This document shows, in pieces, positions 52,912 through 62,193 of a stretch of DNA of 64,000 bases. The DNA is taken from the NCBI GenBank assembly GCA_047967505.1, contig CM106541.1. One strand, given 5' to 3'. Numbering within the stretch: position 1 is the stretch's first letter; each line of letters starts with the position of its first letter. The notes beneath the pieces are model-generated. The model did not search any database and was not told the DNA's origin. It was given only the letters and a program-made list of their open reading frames with translations. The position numbers and the translations under genes are program-made. This stretch comes from Dipteris shenzhenensis. Its lineage: Eukaryota; Polypodiophyta; Polypodiopsida; Gleicheniales.

Positions 52912-53541
52912 TCATTGATATTTTACTGAATATAGTGCTTGTTCTTCATTATAGTTGTTGCGTGTTGATGTAGATGTCGATGTCGATGTTGATGCCTTTA
53001 ACTCTCTTTCTTTTTCAAGAAGAGAGGATACACATTCCTCAAACTTTGGATCTAGCAAATTCTTCAAAGTGGTTGTCAGTGCACTGTACTCTATAGGCAT
53101 GCTTTTAAGGAGAATTGCAAGTGCATCTTTCTCCCCTACTTTTGCATTTATGGCTTCTAGTTGGGTCATAATGCTTTTGATTTTGTTGACAAATTGTGCC
53201 ATGGATTCATTGAAGCCCATGTGCATACCATAGAATTCAATCTTAAAATGGATTTCTTGGTTTTTGGCTTTTGCACCAAACATTGTGTTCAACTCTTCCC
53301 ATGCATCCTTAGCATGATCCTTGGAGTCTATATGATGAATTATATTTAGCCCCAAGTGCAATCCAATGAGTGATAGTGCTGCTTCATCTTTTTCCTTCCA
53401 CGCATCATTTTGTGTTGTGAGTATGTCTTCTTTTATAGTCTTCCAAAGCTTTTGGTGCATCAAGAGATACCTCATTTGTGTAGACCATGTGTGAAATCCT
53501 TCCCCTGTGAACTTCTCAACAGTTGGAGTGCATATTGCCAT
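52912..53541 (-). CDS. gag: Family D gag, frameshifted at the C-terminus
   Basis: The start MAICTPTVEKF at 53541 is conserved with D1; an upstream in-frame ATG lies at 53574. The frame is open through the UBN2-type core (WSTQMRYLLMHQKLWKTIKE; HAKDAWEELNTMFGAKAKN; FNESMAQFVNKIKSIMTQLE; LEKERELKASTSTST) and ends SVKYQ at 52912. A 2-bp insertion near 52928 (CTATATTC versus CTATTC in D1) shifts the frame before the two zinc knuckles, which are still readable in another frame at 52920-52800. The core is nearly intact, without the stop present in D1; a product lacking the RNA-binding knuckles could be made. Confidence 0.78.
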   Translation of the reverse strand: MAICTPTVEKFTGEGFHTWSTQMRYLLMHQKLWKTIKEDILTTQNDAWKEKDEAALSLIGLHLGLNIIHHIDSKDHAKDAWEELNTMFGAKAKNQEIHFKIEFYGMHMGFNESMAQFVNKIKSIMTQLEAINAKVGEKDALAILLKSMPIEYSALTTTLKNLLDPKFEECVSSLLEKERELKASTSTSTSTSTRNNYNEEQALYSVKYQ

Positions 53542-53631
53542 TGCAAAGATCTTACCAGTTAAAAATACTTTCAAATCTGGCAGTGTCTAATTGCATAGTC
53601 TAATTGCATACAGAAAATTTGAGTTGACAGC

Positions 53632-53697
53632 TGCATAGAGCTTGAAAAACTGGTTATTTTTTCTTTTTGGAGTGCATGCAAATTCTTTCTGGATAGA
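53632..53697 (-). promoter_or_regulatory. Conserved leader core (D2 copy)
   Basis: The minus strand reads ATCCAGAAAGAATTTGCATG, CACTCCAAAAAGAAAAAATA, then TTTTTCAAGCTCTATGCAGC and GTCAA. Position relative to gag (about 90 bp upstream) matches D1. Confidence 0.6.
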
Positions 53698-54900
53698 GAG
53701 TTATGGCTTGTCAAAGTTTTATGAAGAGAAGGCCTTTGCTAATGTGGCACAGGGATTCACACGCAGAATTCCATACTGTGCTTAGCAAGGGTTATGTGCT
53801 TAGGTGGCACTATGCCATGTGGCAATCTCTTAACCCAACCAAGCCAGCATACCTAACCATGATAACCATTAGTTTAACCATAGTCAAACTAACCAAGGGT
53901 AAACATAACCAAACCTTAGCTTAACTATACCCAACCTTATCTGCCACATGTCTTGTCATGGGAGTGCCACGTTTCATAAGGAGAGAAAGAAAGATAGAAA
54001 AAGCTCTGAAGCGAGGTGTCGATGGGCTACGAATTTGCTGCAGATTCGATGCACCAGACTATTGGGGCTGTAGGAGTCATGTAGGAAAGCTTTGCTTGTA
54101 GTATGGAGGCCGCAGCATTTGGAGCCGATTGGAGCACTGCTCACAGGGGTCGACACAGAGGTCACTGGAGCTAGCTTTAAGAGTCGAGGCTGATTCTTAC
54201 ACGTTGTAGAGGCTAGCTTTGGAGAACCGCTTGCTGGAGGGCGTATGCAGTGGCCTTGGAGAAGCATGGTGGCTACGGAGATGCAGTTTGTAGGAGGCGC
54301 CCATGGGTTGTGCTTGAAGATGCAGTCCGGTGCAGATAGGTGGCTTGATGGTTGGAGATATGCATGGGTGAGGCCAAAAGAATTCACGAGAGCTTGATTT
54401 TACAGAGATAGCCGCTGTCATTGTAGCTATGAGGCATCAGGTTGGTTGGTACAACTGGAGAGTCGAAAGGCTGGAGCTTTCTGAGGCTTGGTGGTGGATG
54501 TTTGAGCCTAGCTCTCGGCCATAGATAGAGGCCATTAGAGTTGGAGCGACTGGATGGAGAGCTATGTGTTGCCTTGTAGCTTGCTTTCACTTTGTCAAAG
54601 CTATAGGGGCTTCTGAGATAGAATCACACTGATGAGAGCCAGCCTTTGATGTAGTTCGTGCTTGAGGCTTTCTTCAACATAGGAGTAGAGCAGTTCTTGT
54701 CTCTCACACATACCTATCCTCTCTCAGTGAAAAAATAAACTCTTTCTCTCTTAATGCTAGAATTCTCTCTCAATGAACGAAAATGGACGGAAATCTCTTA
54801 CAATGAACGGAAATTCTCTACGGAAGTGAACTCTCACAAGAACACTCGAGAAACTCTCAATCAAGAAATCTACATCTAATCCAGGAGAGCTAGCACCTAA

Positions 54901-54912
54901 GCTCTGATACCA
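54901..54912 (-). promoter_or_regulatory. Primer-binding site of D2
   Basis: The minus strand reads TGGTATCAGAGC directly after the LTR end TTTAACA. It is an exact initiator-tRNA-Met site. Confidence 0.88.
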
Positions 54913-55244
54913 TGTTAAAGTGCATGGACCGAGCTCTCCTATGGACCCTAATCTACTCTAACAACAACACTAATCTAAGGTGAATGAATCCTAAGAGTGA
55001 TCATGATCTATAACTCAAGTCAATTAGGTCCCAAGATAGATTAGCTTGGACTCATAAAGAGAATCTTGAGATAGTGCAAAGTGCTTGATTTATATTACTT
55101 CAAATGAGCCTCCCTTTTATAGGTGAGGGTAGTTACATCCATATGCTTGCTCACATGTGGGATATCTCCTCCATGCCATGTGGCAGCTTGCCCTTTACTC
55201 ATACCTTTGCTCTACATGTGCTCATGGCACCACAACTCTCAACA
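54913..55244 (-). repeat. 5' LTR of D2
   Basis: The LTR is 332 bp with TG..CA ends. It has a TATA element on the minus strand (CCTATAAAAGGGAGG, plus strand about 55111-55125). It matches the D1 LTR throughout. Confidence 0.92.
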
Positions 55245-55440
55245 AGGTGGTGTTTAAGAGTGTTGGTATTGGAAGAATTCCTATTAAGGAGCTCGTGGCC
55301 GAATCAAGAGGACAGTTTAGTTTCTTAGGCATAGGAAGGAGTCTTTGAGAATGATGAGCTAGTTTTGGGATTAGTTGTTTTTCATCTTTGTACATGAAGG
55401 CCGTCAATTTATATTTTCTTTGTATTTTTTTTTTTGGTTC
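55245..55440 (+). pseudogene. 3' remainder of the old LINE fragment
   Basis: It starts with the target duplication AGGTG and continues the LINE sequence interrupted at 52194. It ends near a short T-rich stretch at about 55425-55440. No clear poly(A) is left. Confidence 0.5.
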
Positions 55441-56059
55441 ATACAAATTTGCATACTTTTCCCCCAAAATCAAAAAATTTGTGCGAAAGAAGCACCAAAA
55501 TAGCACCTTTCAAGAGTTTGGAAATAGAATTTGTTGGGAAAAAGAACATGATTTGATTTTATGACTTGCATATTTGACATGCCCACTTCATGTGATACTT
55601 TCAGATCATTATGAAGCCACCATTTCAGGCAACATCGCTCTCTTTATCTTGTAAACTTGCTTTTTCTCTCAGTATTGAGCTCTCACTTTACCTCTTTCAT
55701 TGCTTGAAATCATTCTCTCTATATTTGTTGCAAGCTCTCTCTTCATCAGCAATCTTATCACTCATTGATCATAATCAATAGACATGTCGTACTCGTTGAT
55801 TGAGCTCTCACTGATGAGATTCTATCACCATGCAATAGAGTTCCACAAAGTTTATGGGCTAAGCATGATAAGAACGATGCCACAAAGAGGACCTACTAGA
55901 TTAAGAATGGCTCACTATCTTTATGGAGTCAAAAAAAATGAAGGTTTGTGACAGTGAGTGTGGAATGCAAAAACATACAAGACCTAGTCCTTCTAGAGGA
56001 ATGGAATTATACAATCATATTTTCTAGGAGGCGCTCCGTACTTTTTACCAAGGGGTTTA
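55441..56059. other. No recognisable gene
   Basis: AT-rich DNA with no supported ORF or repeat boundary. Confidence 0.4.
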
Positions 56060-56738
56060 GTGATGTACTCCAATGAGATTGTTTTGGATTTGCCATAAAT
56101 ATGCAAGTGAGCTAGCTAAATAACAAATATATGGCCTTGTGATAGTCATATATATATAAGATATCCAATGAGCTGTTGATAGTACTTGTCATTGACTGTA
56201 GGATTTTCTGGATCTTTGGTAAGTCTCAAACTGAGTGGCTACAATCTTGCAATTTGGCATATGAAATTTCTATAGGAGACTATTCACATATTTCTACTAG
56301 CTCCTAAAGGTGCTGTTTAAGTCTTTCCAGAACTCAATACCAAGACAATAGTGCATAAGTCCAAGATCTTTCATGTCAAACTCTGCAAATCAGTCTTGTT
56401 TTGACTTCTTGATGAAGCTCGCATTCCTTCCTATCACAATCAGACCCTCTACACACAAAACTGCGATATTAAGGTCTTCCCCTTGAACTTTATAGTAGAG
56501 AGCATGATTTGCATAGGAATTGAGGTATCCTAGATTAGCAAAACACTTGGTGATTCTATTGTACCAACTTCTAGGTGCTTGCTTTAAGCTGTAGAGACTT
56601 TTCTTGAGATGGCAAACCTAATGCTCTTCTCCCTATTCAACAGACCTTGCTGGTTGCTGCATGTAGACTTCCTCATCTAGGTATCCATTGAGAAAAGCAT
56701 TCTTAACATCTAGCTAGTACACATTCCATCTAATGAGT
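56060..56738 (-). pseudogene. Family A copia RT relic, minus strand
   Basis: It corresponds to 22310-22950 but extends a little further 5'. The minus strand includes the LDVKNAF..NGYLDEE region near 56700 in broken frames, then QAPR.W and the region around the YVDD site. More diverged than A2, with many indels and stops. It shows the normal RT sequence (TTTCTCAATGGATACCTAG) that is missing at the fusion point in A2. Confidence 0.8.
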
Positions 56739-58113
56739 GTGTCTAGTGAAATGAAAAATCCCATAATATAATTATAATTTTTTTCCTAGAGGAATTTTTA
56801 ATGTCCTTATGTGCGAGGTACATTACTACTTTTGGAGTCATTTTGGAGGCAAAATGAGAGATATAGAATTGTATCGTGCATGTTATATGAGTGTATAGAC
56901 ATGAAAGAGAGCTATTATAGTGCAAGAATAGGCAACATGCAAGTTTCAACCCCGATGGAAATGCCAAAAGACTAAGAGAAAGAAATAGTAAACAAGGCAA
57001 AGCTTGTATACCAAAAGTAAGAGAAATTTCACTAGGCATGCCAAAGGAGATGTAACAACCTCAGCCTTAGATTATGACAACCCTTCAAGCCCTCTCAAGT
57101 TACCCTTCTATCATAGCATTCATTTAAGGCTCTTGCACATTCCCATAATAAGAGAACCCAAAACAAACACTATGGCTTTGCCTTTGGCATGCCAACAAAT
57201 AGCAAAGAAGCTAAACCATGTGTGCCAACAAATAGCAATGAAGCTAAAGCATGTGTGCCATACACACCTAGTTCCAAGGCTGAAGAGGCATGCAAAGTAA
57301 CTTGAAATATGCAAAGAGCTCGTGTAAGCCGAAAGAAACAACATTTATAGAAATTCTTCATCAAATATTGGAAACCTTTATAAATGGCATATATACTTCA
57401 AAATGTTACAAAAACCATATGTCTGAATTAGTCAAATTGAGAATATTTTATGACAATACATAACAATTATTTATTGCCAAATACAAACATATAGAGCTTT
57501 ACTATGCCAGTTATTGGGAGCTTTATAAATTGTATATATCCCAAACTCATTAATTGCTATAGCTAGCAGAACCTTCCATCTCACAAAAATTTGTGTGGAA
57601 GTTTGCAAATCCAATATAATATCTACATATACAAAATACACATGTTAATTCAACTTGCACATAATGTATTGTGCATGGAATAGAATGTTAAAAAAAAAGA
57701 AGATAAAACCACCTCCCCCTTCGAGAGAGCCCAACAACCTAGTCTCAAAAGTGGTCCCATCTAGCCACATCACCTTGTGGGTATAGGGGGGGCTAGGAAC
57801 CAATCCCTCAGCCAAGCCTTGGGTGGAGCTTAGGAAGAAAAATTCTCTCTCAAATCCAAAGTAATGAGATTAAATTGGAGAGATTCTTATTTAGGTACAA
57901 AAAAGGCCGTTACCTCCCTATTTGAAAGAGTCTAGGGGCCTCACCTTAGAAGTAGTCCCATCTATCCCCATTGCCTTGTGGGCATAGGGACTAAGAACCA
58001 TTACCATAGCCAAGCTTTGAGTGGGGCTTGGGAGAATCAAAGAAAATGCCTATGAGGAAGTTGCTCTTGATCTCACAAGAGGCACTACATAGAGTCTAGA
58101 CTACCATGCCCCC
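56739..58113. other. No recognisable gene; short duplications
   Basis: There is no supported coding region. It contains a 33-bp tandem duplication at 57190-57255 (TGCCAACAAATAGCAA..GAAGCTAAA) and two diverged copies of about 200 bp starting near 57712 and 57913, sharing GTCCCATCTA.CC.CAT..CCTTGTGGG.ATAGGG. Confidence 0.5.
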
Positions 58114-58465
58114 TGTTGAGATATCGAGCTCCACTCATGATATGCCAGGGTGACTGTTGTGCATTTATGTCACCGACTTCTTAGCTACAGATGCAGTTGG
58201 TACAATGCCCACGAATAATAGCTGGATGATAGCTATCCTTATGTAGTCTCGTTCGTGGCTCAGTTAGTATGCCACCTTAGTTAGCTAAGTTTCGTTTGAG
58301 ACCCACATATAGGGTCCTTCTATTTCTTTGTACTAGAGTTCTTTTGGCTTTCACAACTAAGAAGAGGAAAACTGTTTTCAGCCTCTACCTTTGTGTGTAT
58401 TCCCCCATTGTGTATGTGAGAAAGCCGCAAGTGAGACTCCTTCCCTCTCTCCCACTATCTTCACA
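58114..58465 (+). repeat. 5' LTR of family C element C2
   Basis: The LTR is 352 bp, from TGTTGAGATATCGAGC to ATCTTCACA. It is followed by the primer-binding site TGGTATCAGAGCC at 58466-58478. It matches the C1 LTR. Confidence 0.9.
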
Positions 58466-59790
58466 TGGTATCAGAGCCTTGTTCATGGTAAGGAGCTCAA
58501 GAAAGAAAACCAATTTCACGGTGTCCTGGTAAGAGGACCAGTGTTGCTTTCCTTTTTCGAGTTTGGGAGCAAATCTCTGTAGGTAGCACAGCCGGAAAGT
58601 GCAAGAGAGCATTGTCTCAGATTGAGATGCCCTTCGCGGTGTGGCGAGAGGTCAATATATCTGCGGGTGATGGCAAAGCCCTTGGTCACTTTATTTTTCT
58701 AATTCGAGGCCATTTCAGGGCCCGTTTTGGAGGCAGAAGTTCTCCGTAGGCACCGAGAAAAAGGCCCTGTTTTTGAAGGATTATGCACAGTTCCGGACAT
58801 CCATTGCCGTCCGTGAAAAATTTACTGATTTTGAGGAGTTGTTTGCTCTTCTAATTGAAGAGCAAAGAAATGGTGGTGCACCTTCTTCAAGAGAAACTTC
58901 AAAAGAAACTATCTTCTACCCAAATGCTGGAAGAGGTAGAGGCAGAGGTAGAGGATGCCGATCTGGAGGCCATGGTAGAAATCAAAATATGCAGCAAACT
59001 CAAGAAAACCAGTCCTATGGAGGAGGACATGCTAACTCTAGAGGTAGGGGGAGCCAAAGAGGCCGTGGTGGATGGCAGAGAGGCCAAAATGCAAACAGCA
59101 ATGTTGAATGCTACTACTGTGGTAAAATGGGTCATATGGCTAAGGACTGCTACAAAAAGTAGAATGACATTATGAATGGCAAATTGCAGCAAGGCAATTA
59201 TGCATCTTCTAGTAGACAGGGTGATGACAGAAATGAGCATCTGTTTATGGTGCAGCACATGACCAATTCTGTGACAAGTGCAGAAGAAAGCAATGATGTG
59301 TGGTATGTTAACTCAGGTGCATCAAACCACATGACAGGTCATGCAGAATGGATGCAGGATGCAAGGAAAATAGAAAGACTAGGATTTGTGGAGACTGGTG
59401 ATGATACTGCACATCCTATTGTGTAGATTGGTAAAATTCCTTTGTCTATGTAGGATGGGAAAAAGAAATACCTGTCTGATGTATTTCATGTCCCGAATAT
59501 CACCAAGAACCTGGTCTCTGTTGGTCAAATGGTTGAGCAGGGCTTGCAGGTCAGATTTAATCCTCATGGATGCTTTGTTGAGAATATGAAAAATAATGGT
59601 CACTTGACAGCAAAAGGAAAGAAGAAGGGCAGGATGTTTACATTGGATGCAGACATGCCTGAATTGAGTGCAGCAATGTTTGCACATGGGACTGGTGTAG
59701 TTGCAGATATTGATATTTTGCATACACCCATTGGTCATGTTAGTGTACAGCGACTTAAATCAATGCAGGCCCAAAATATTGTTGTAAGAT
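58466..59790 (+). pseudogene. Family C copia gag and protease (C2), interrupted
   Basis: After a short leader the gag start is deleted: sequence jumps at about 58768 into KDYAQFRTSIAVREKFTDFE. It continues through a Gly/Arg-rich tail and an intact zinc knuckle, CYYCGKMGHMAKDC (about 59107). After a stop at 59161 come the protease region WYVNSGASNHMTGH (the DSG Asp is Asn here) and the pre-integrase segment HVPNITKNLVSVGQMVEQGL. Stops also occur at 59424 and about 59453. It is cut at 59790 by insertion of the family A element. The remainder must lie beyond the window. Confidence 0.82.
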
Positions 59791-60047
59791 TGTTGAGAGT
59801 TCACGCTCAACATCATGTGATCATGTGTGCATAGCACCATCACGTGATCATATGTGCATAGCACTAACCTTATAGAGTGCTATAAAGGAAAGGGTTAGAT
59901 CCCCTAACCCTAACCCTAAAAGGGTTTGTATATATTCTATTTTTTCAACTAAATCTAGTGTACAGTTAGTCATTTGTGGTGTGCTCTCTAGCTGTGCCCT
60001 CTCTCCTCATCTCCACTCTTCTCCTCTCCCCTCTTCATATTTTGTCA
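59791..60047 (+). repeat. 5' LTR of A6
   Basis: The LTR is 257 bp, TGTTGAGAGTTCACGC to ATTTTGTCA. Two imperfect ATGTGATCA/ACGTGATCA-CATATGTGCATAGCAC repeats fill early U3. The TATA box TATAAAG is at 59881-59887, followed by CCCTAACCCTAACCC telomere-like repeats in the probable R region. Confidence 0.92.
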
Positions 60048-60060
60048 TGGTATTAGAGCA
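60048..60060 (+). promoter_or_regulatory. Primer-binding site of A6
   Basis: TGGTATTAGAGCA directly follows the LTR: the initiator-tRNA-Met site with two mismatches to TGGTATCAGAGCC. Confidence 0.82.
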
Positions 60061-60959
60061 TGGTTCTGCCTTCCGCTGAGGCGCCATCCTTCTTGTGAGT
60101 GCGAGAGAGATTGTGAGATTGAGAGTTCTCTTGAGTGATTATGAGATCCGTCCCTTCACTTCCGTTGAGAGAAATGTCCGTCCATTGAGAGGAAATTTCC
60201 GTCTGTTATTCTTTCTTTGAGTTCTTGACAGATTTCATTTCTTGAGAAAGAGAGTATTTCTTGTTTATGATTGAGAAAGCGAGATTCTTGAATTCCTAGA
60301 GAGATTTCTTTTTTTTTTTCATTTTGAGAGAGAGATTCCATGGTGGTAAGAGAGAGCTTTTGTGAGTCCATTCTCTGTCCAGAGAAAGAGGAAGAGTTCT
60401 TGAGTTTTTCTTTATGAGTCTCGGAAGCATAGGGACTACAATCTTTCAACAGCTGCCCTCAATAGCTCTCGGCTCAACGACCTCACCAACAAGGCTCACG
60501 GGTAGCACAAGTGAGCCGATGCTCACAGGCAACCTTCTCCAAACGGGCTAGCCTCTCCAAGCGATGCCTCCTACAATGGCTCGCCCACAACCTTCTACAC
60601 AAAACGACCAAGCAAACCAAGGCGCATCCACCAATTCCAGCGGCTCATGGGTAAGCACTCCTACGCAACCGAATCTTCATTTGGGTCTCCAACAAGCACC
60701 GTGCTCCAGCCACTAGCGCTCAAGCTCTCACAGCAATAGCAGCCCAACCAAACGACCTTCGACTGACTCCAGCAGCAGCAACTTACATCGCGACTCCTTC
60801 AACCACGGCTCTATAGTCCTCCAAGCTTCGGCGCATCTCAAACTCCTTCCAAGCCTCTTCACCGACTGCCTCTCCAGCGCGCCAGCAACCTTCTCTGAAC
60901 GGGCTCCCGACTCCTACTCACGGGCTACAGCCTCCGATGGTTCCATCGGCAAGCCACCG

Positions 60960-61420
60960 CTCCGACTACTCGACTACCACATCATCATCGACTGCCACAT
61001 CATCACCGACTACCACATCATCACCGATTGCCATGTCAGCACCGACTGCCATGTCACCTGCCACGTCATCAATGACACGTCATTAGCCACGTCACTTGCC
61101 ATGTCATCAGCCACGTCACCTGTGCCATGTCATCAGCCACGTCACCTGTGCCACATCATCAAGGACACATCATCAGTGCCACATCAGCATTGCCATGTCA
61201 CCCTGCTGACATCATCTGTGCCACCTCAGCACTGCCACCTCAGCAGTCCAGTCAACACTGACCCTCTGCAGGCACAATCCCTTGCCAGGCACACTGTGCA
61301 CACACTGCATGTGCACACTCCTGCCACCTCAGCACAGAGCTTCACTGGCACACCTCTTGCTAAGCACAGTGCCACATCATCACTACATGTGACTCACAGT
61401 GACACATCATCATTAAGCAC
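60960..61420 (+). repeat. CCACGTCATCA array in the A6 leader
   Basis: Dozens of short units of the type (T)GCCA(C/T)(G/A)TCA(T/C)C(A) occur without a fixed period, for example ACTGCCACATCATCACCG near 60979 and GCCACGTCACCTGTGCCAT near 61110. The ACGTCA core is the type bound by plant bZIP factors. Counterparts occur in A2 (23600-24110) and A5 (18530-19196), minus strand. Confidence 0.75.
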
Positions 61421-61465
61421 CATTTGCACTCCTTTTGCCCCTCCACCTAGATCAAGTCATATCTC

Positions 61466-61538
61466 TTGATCCAGGAAGAATTTGAGGGTGCTCCAAAAAG
61501 AAAAGTCGCTCATTTTTTCATGCTCTACGCGCTCGTCA
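61466..61538 (+). promoter_or_regulatory. Conserved leader core (A6 copy)
   Basis: GATCCAGGAAGAATTTGAGG, then GTGCTCCAAAAAGAAAAGTC, then TTTTTTCATGCTCTACGCGC and TCGTCAC. It is about 650 bp upstream of gag in family A but only about 70-90 bp upstream in family D. Confidence 0.62.
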
Positions 61539-62193
61539 CATCACACGTACACTTCGGTGCAAGTTACACTCACATTTGAGCCTCGCCGACAAAACCACTT
61601 CCTTCACGCACATTTGCCTCTACATCGACGCATCTGACCCAGCACTTAAAAAGAACAAAAGAAAAGGAATTATTTGCTGCTCTTTCATCGATCGATAGTT
61701 GGTTTAGATCTAGATCAGAGTAGACTAGATCGCCATAGAGGGGACGCTTTGAATTCCCCAAGTTGCCAATCTAAGCCATGCCCGAAATTCCCGACTAGTA
61801 CCTACTCGGAGCCAGTCCATACGCTCACATCCGATTTTACATCATTACATTACCTGAAACCTTATGTTCATCAGTTCAGTGAGCAGACTTCAGAGTACAG
61901 AGGCATTTAGATTGGTTCAGTGGGCAGATAGCACTTGATCTCACACACACATGCCACCATTGTAAAGCCTATTTGGCTATCTCACGGCATCGTGCACATC
62001 ATTTTTTAGCCTTGTAAAGCCTCTTGGCTATTCCCGGCATCATTGCCACAAGCCTTGTAACACAGATCAGATCTTATATACTGCAGTTCTATCTTCACCG
62101 ACGGTACAGAGATTTCACTTGGCATCTTCAGTGTATTTGCAGTTGATTCATACAGAGTTTTCTAGGACATTTTTTGAGTACATTGTTTGCACC

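Larger units (their letters stand above)
52195..55244 (-). mobile_element. Complete family D gag-only LTR element D2
   Basis: The element is 3050 bp. The target duplication AGGTG is at 52190-52194 and 55245-55249. On the minus strand it reads 5' LTR (55244-54913), primer-binding site, leader of about 1.3 kb with the conserved core, gag, purine tracts and 3' LTR (52512-52195). There is no protease, integrase or RT. This is the TR-GAG architecture: it makes its own particle protein but borrows enzymes. It lies inside an older LINE fragment. Confidence 0.92.
60061..62193 (+). other. Long untranslated leader of A6
   Basis: About 2.1 kb lie between the primer-binding site and gag, against about 0.5 kb in family C. 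Four zones can be seen. First comes a GAGAGA/TTGAGA purine-rich zone (60080-60420). Next is a GC-richer zone (60440-60960). Then comes the CCACGTCATCA array (60960-61420). Last is a conserved zone (61440-62193) with the core block and a CATGCCACCATTGTAAAGCC segment. Frames within it are not conserved between copies, so I treat it as non-coding. Confidence 0.7.

Noticed and set aside
57004-57300. 98-codon plus-strand frame with repeated CQQIA units
   Set aside because: The repeat is a 33-bp tandem duplication in AT-rich DNA; no start context, domain or second copy supports a gene.
60960-61420. CRISPR-like array of short repeats
   Set aside because: Units have no constant length or unique spacers and lie in a retrotransposon leader of a plant genome.
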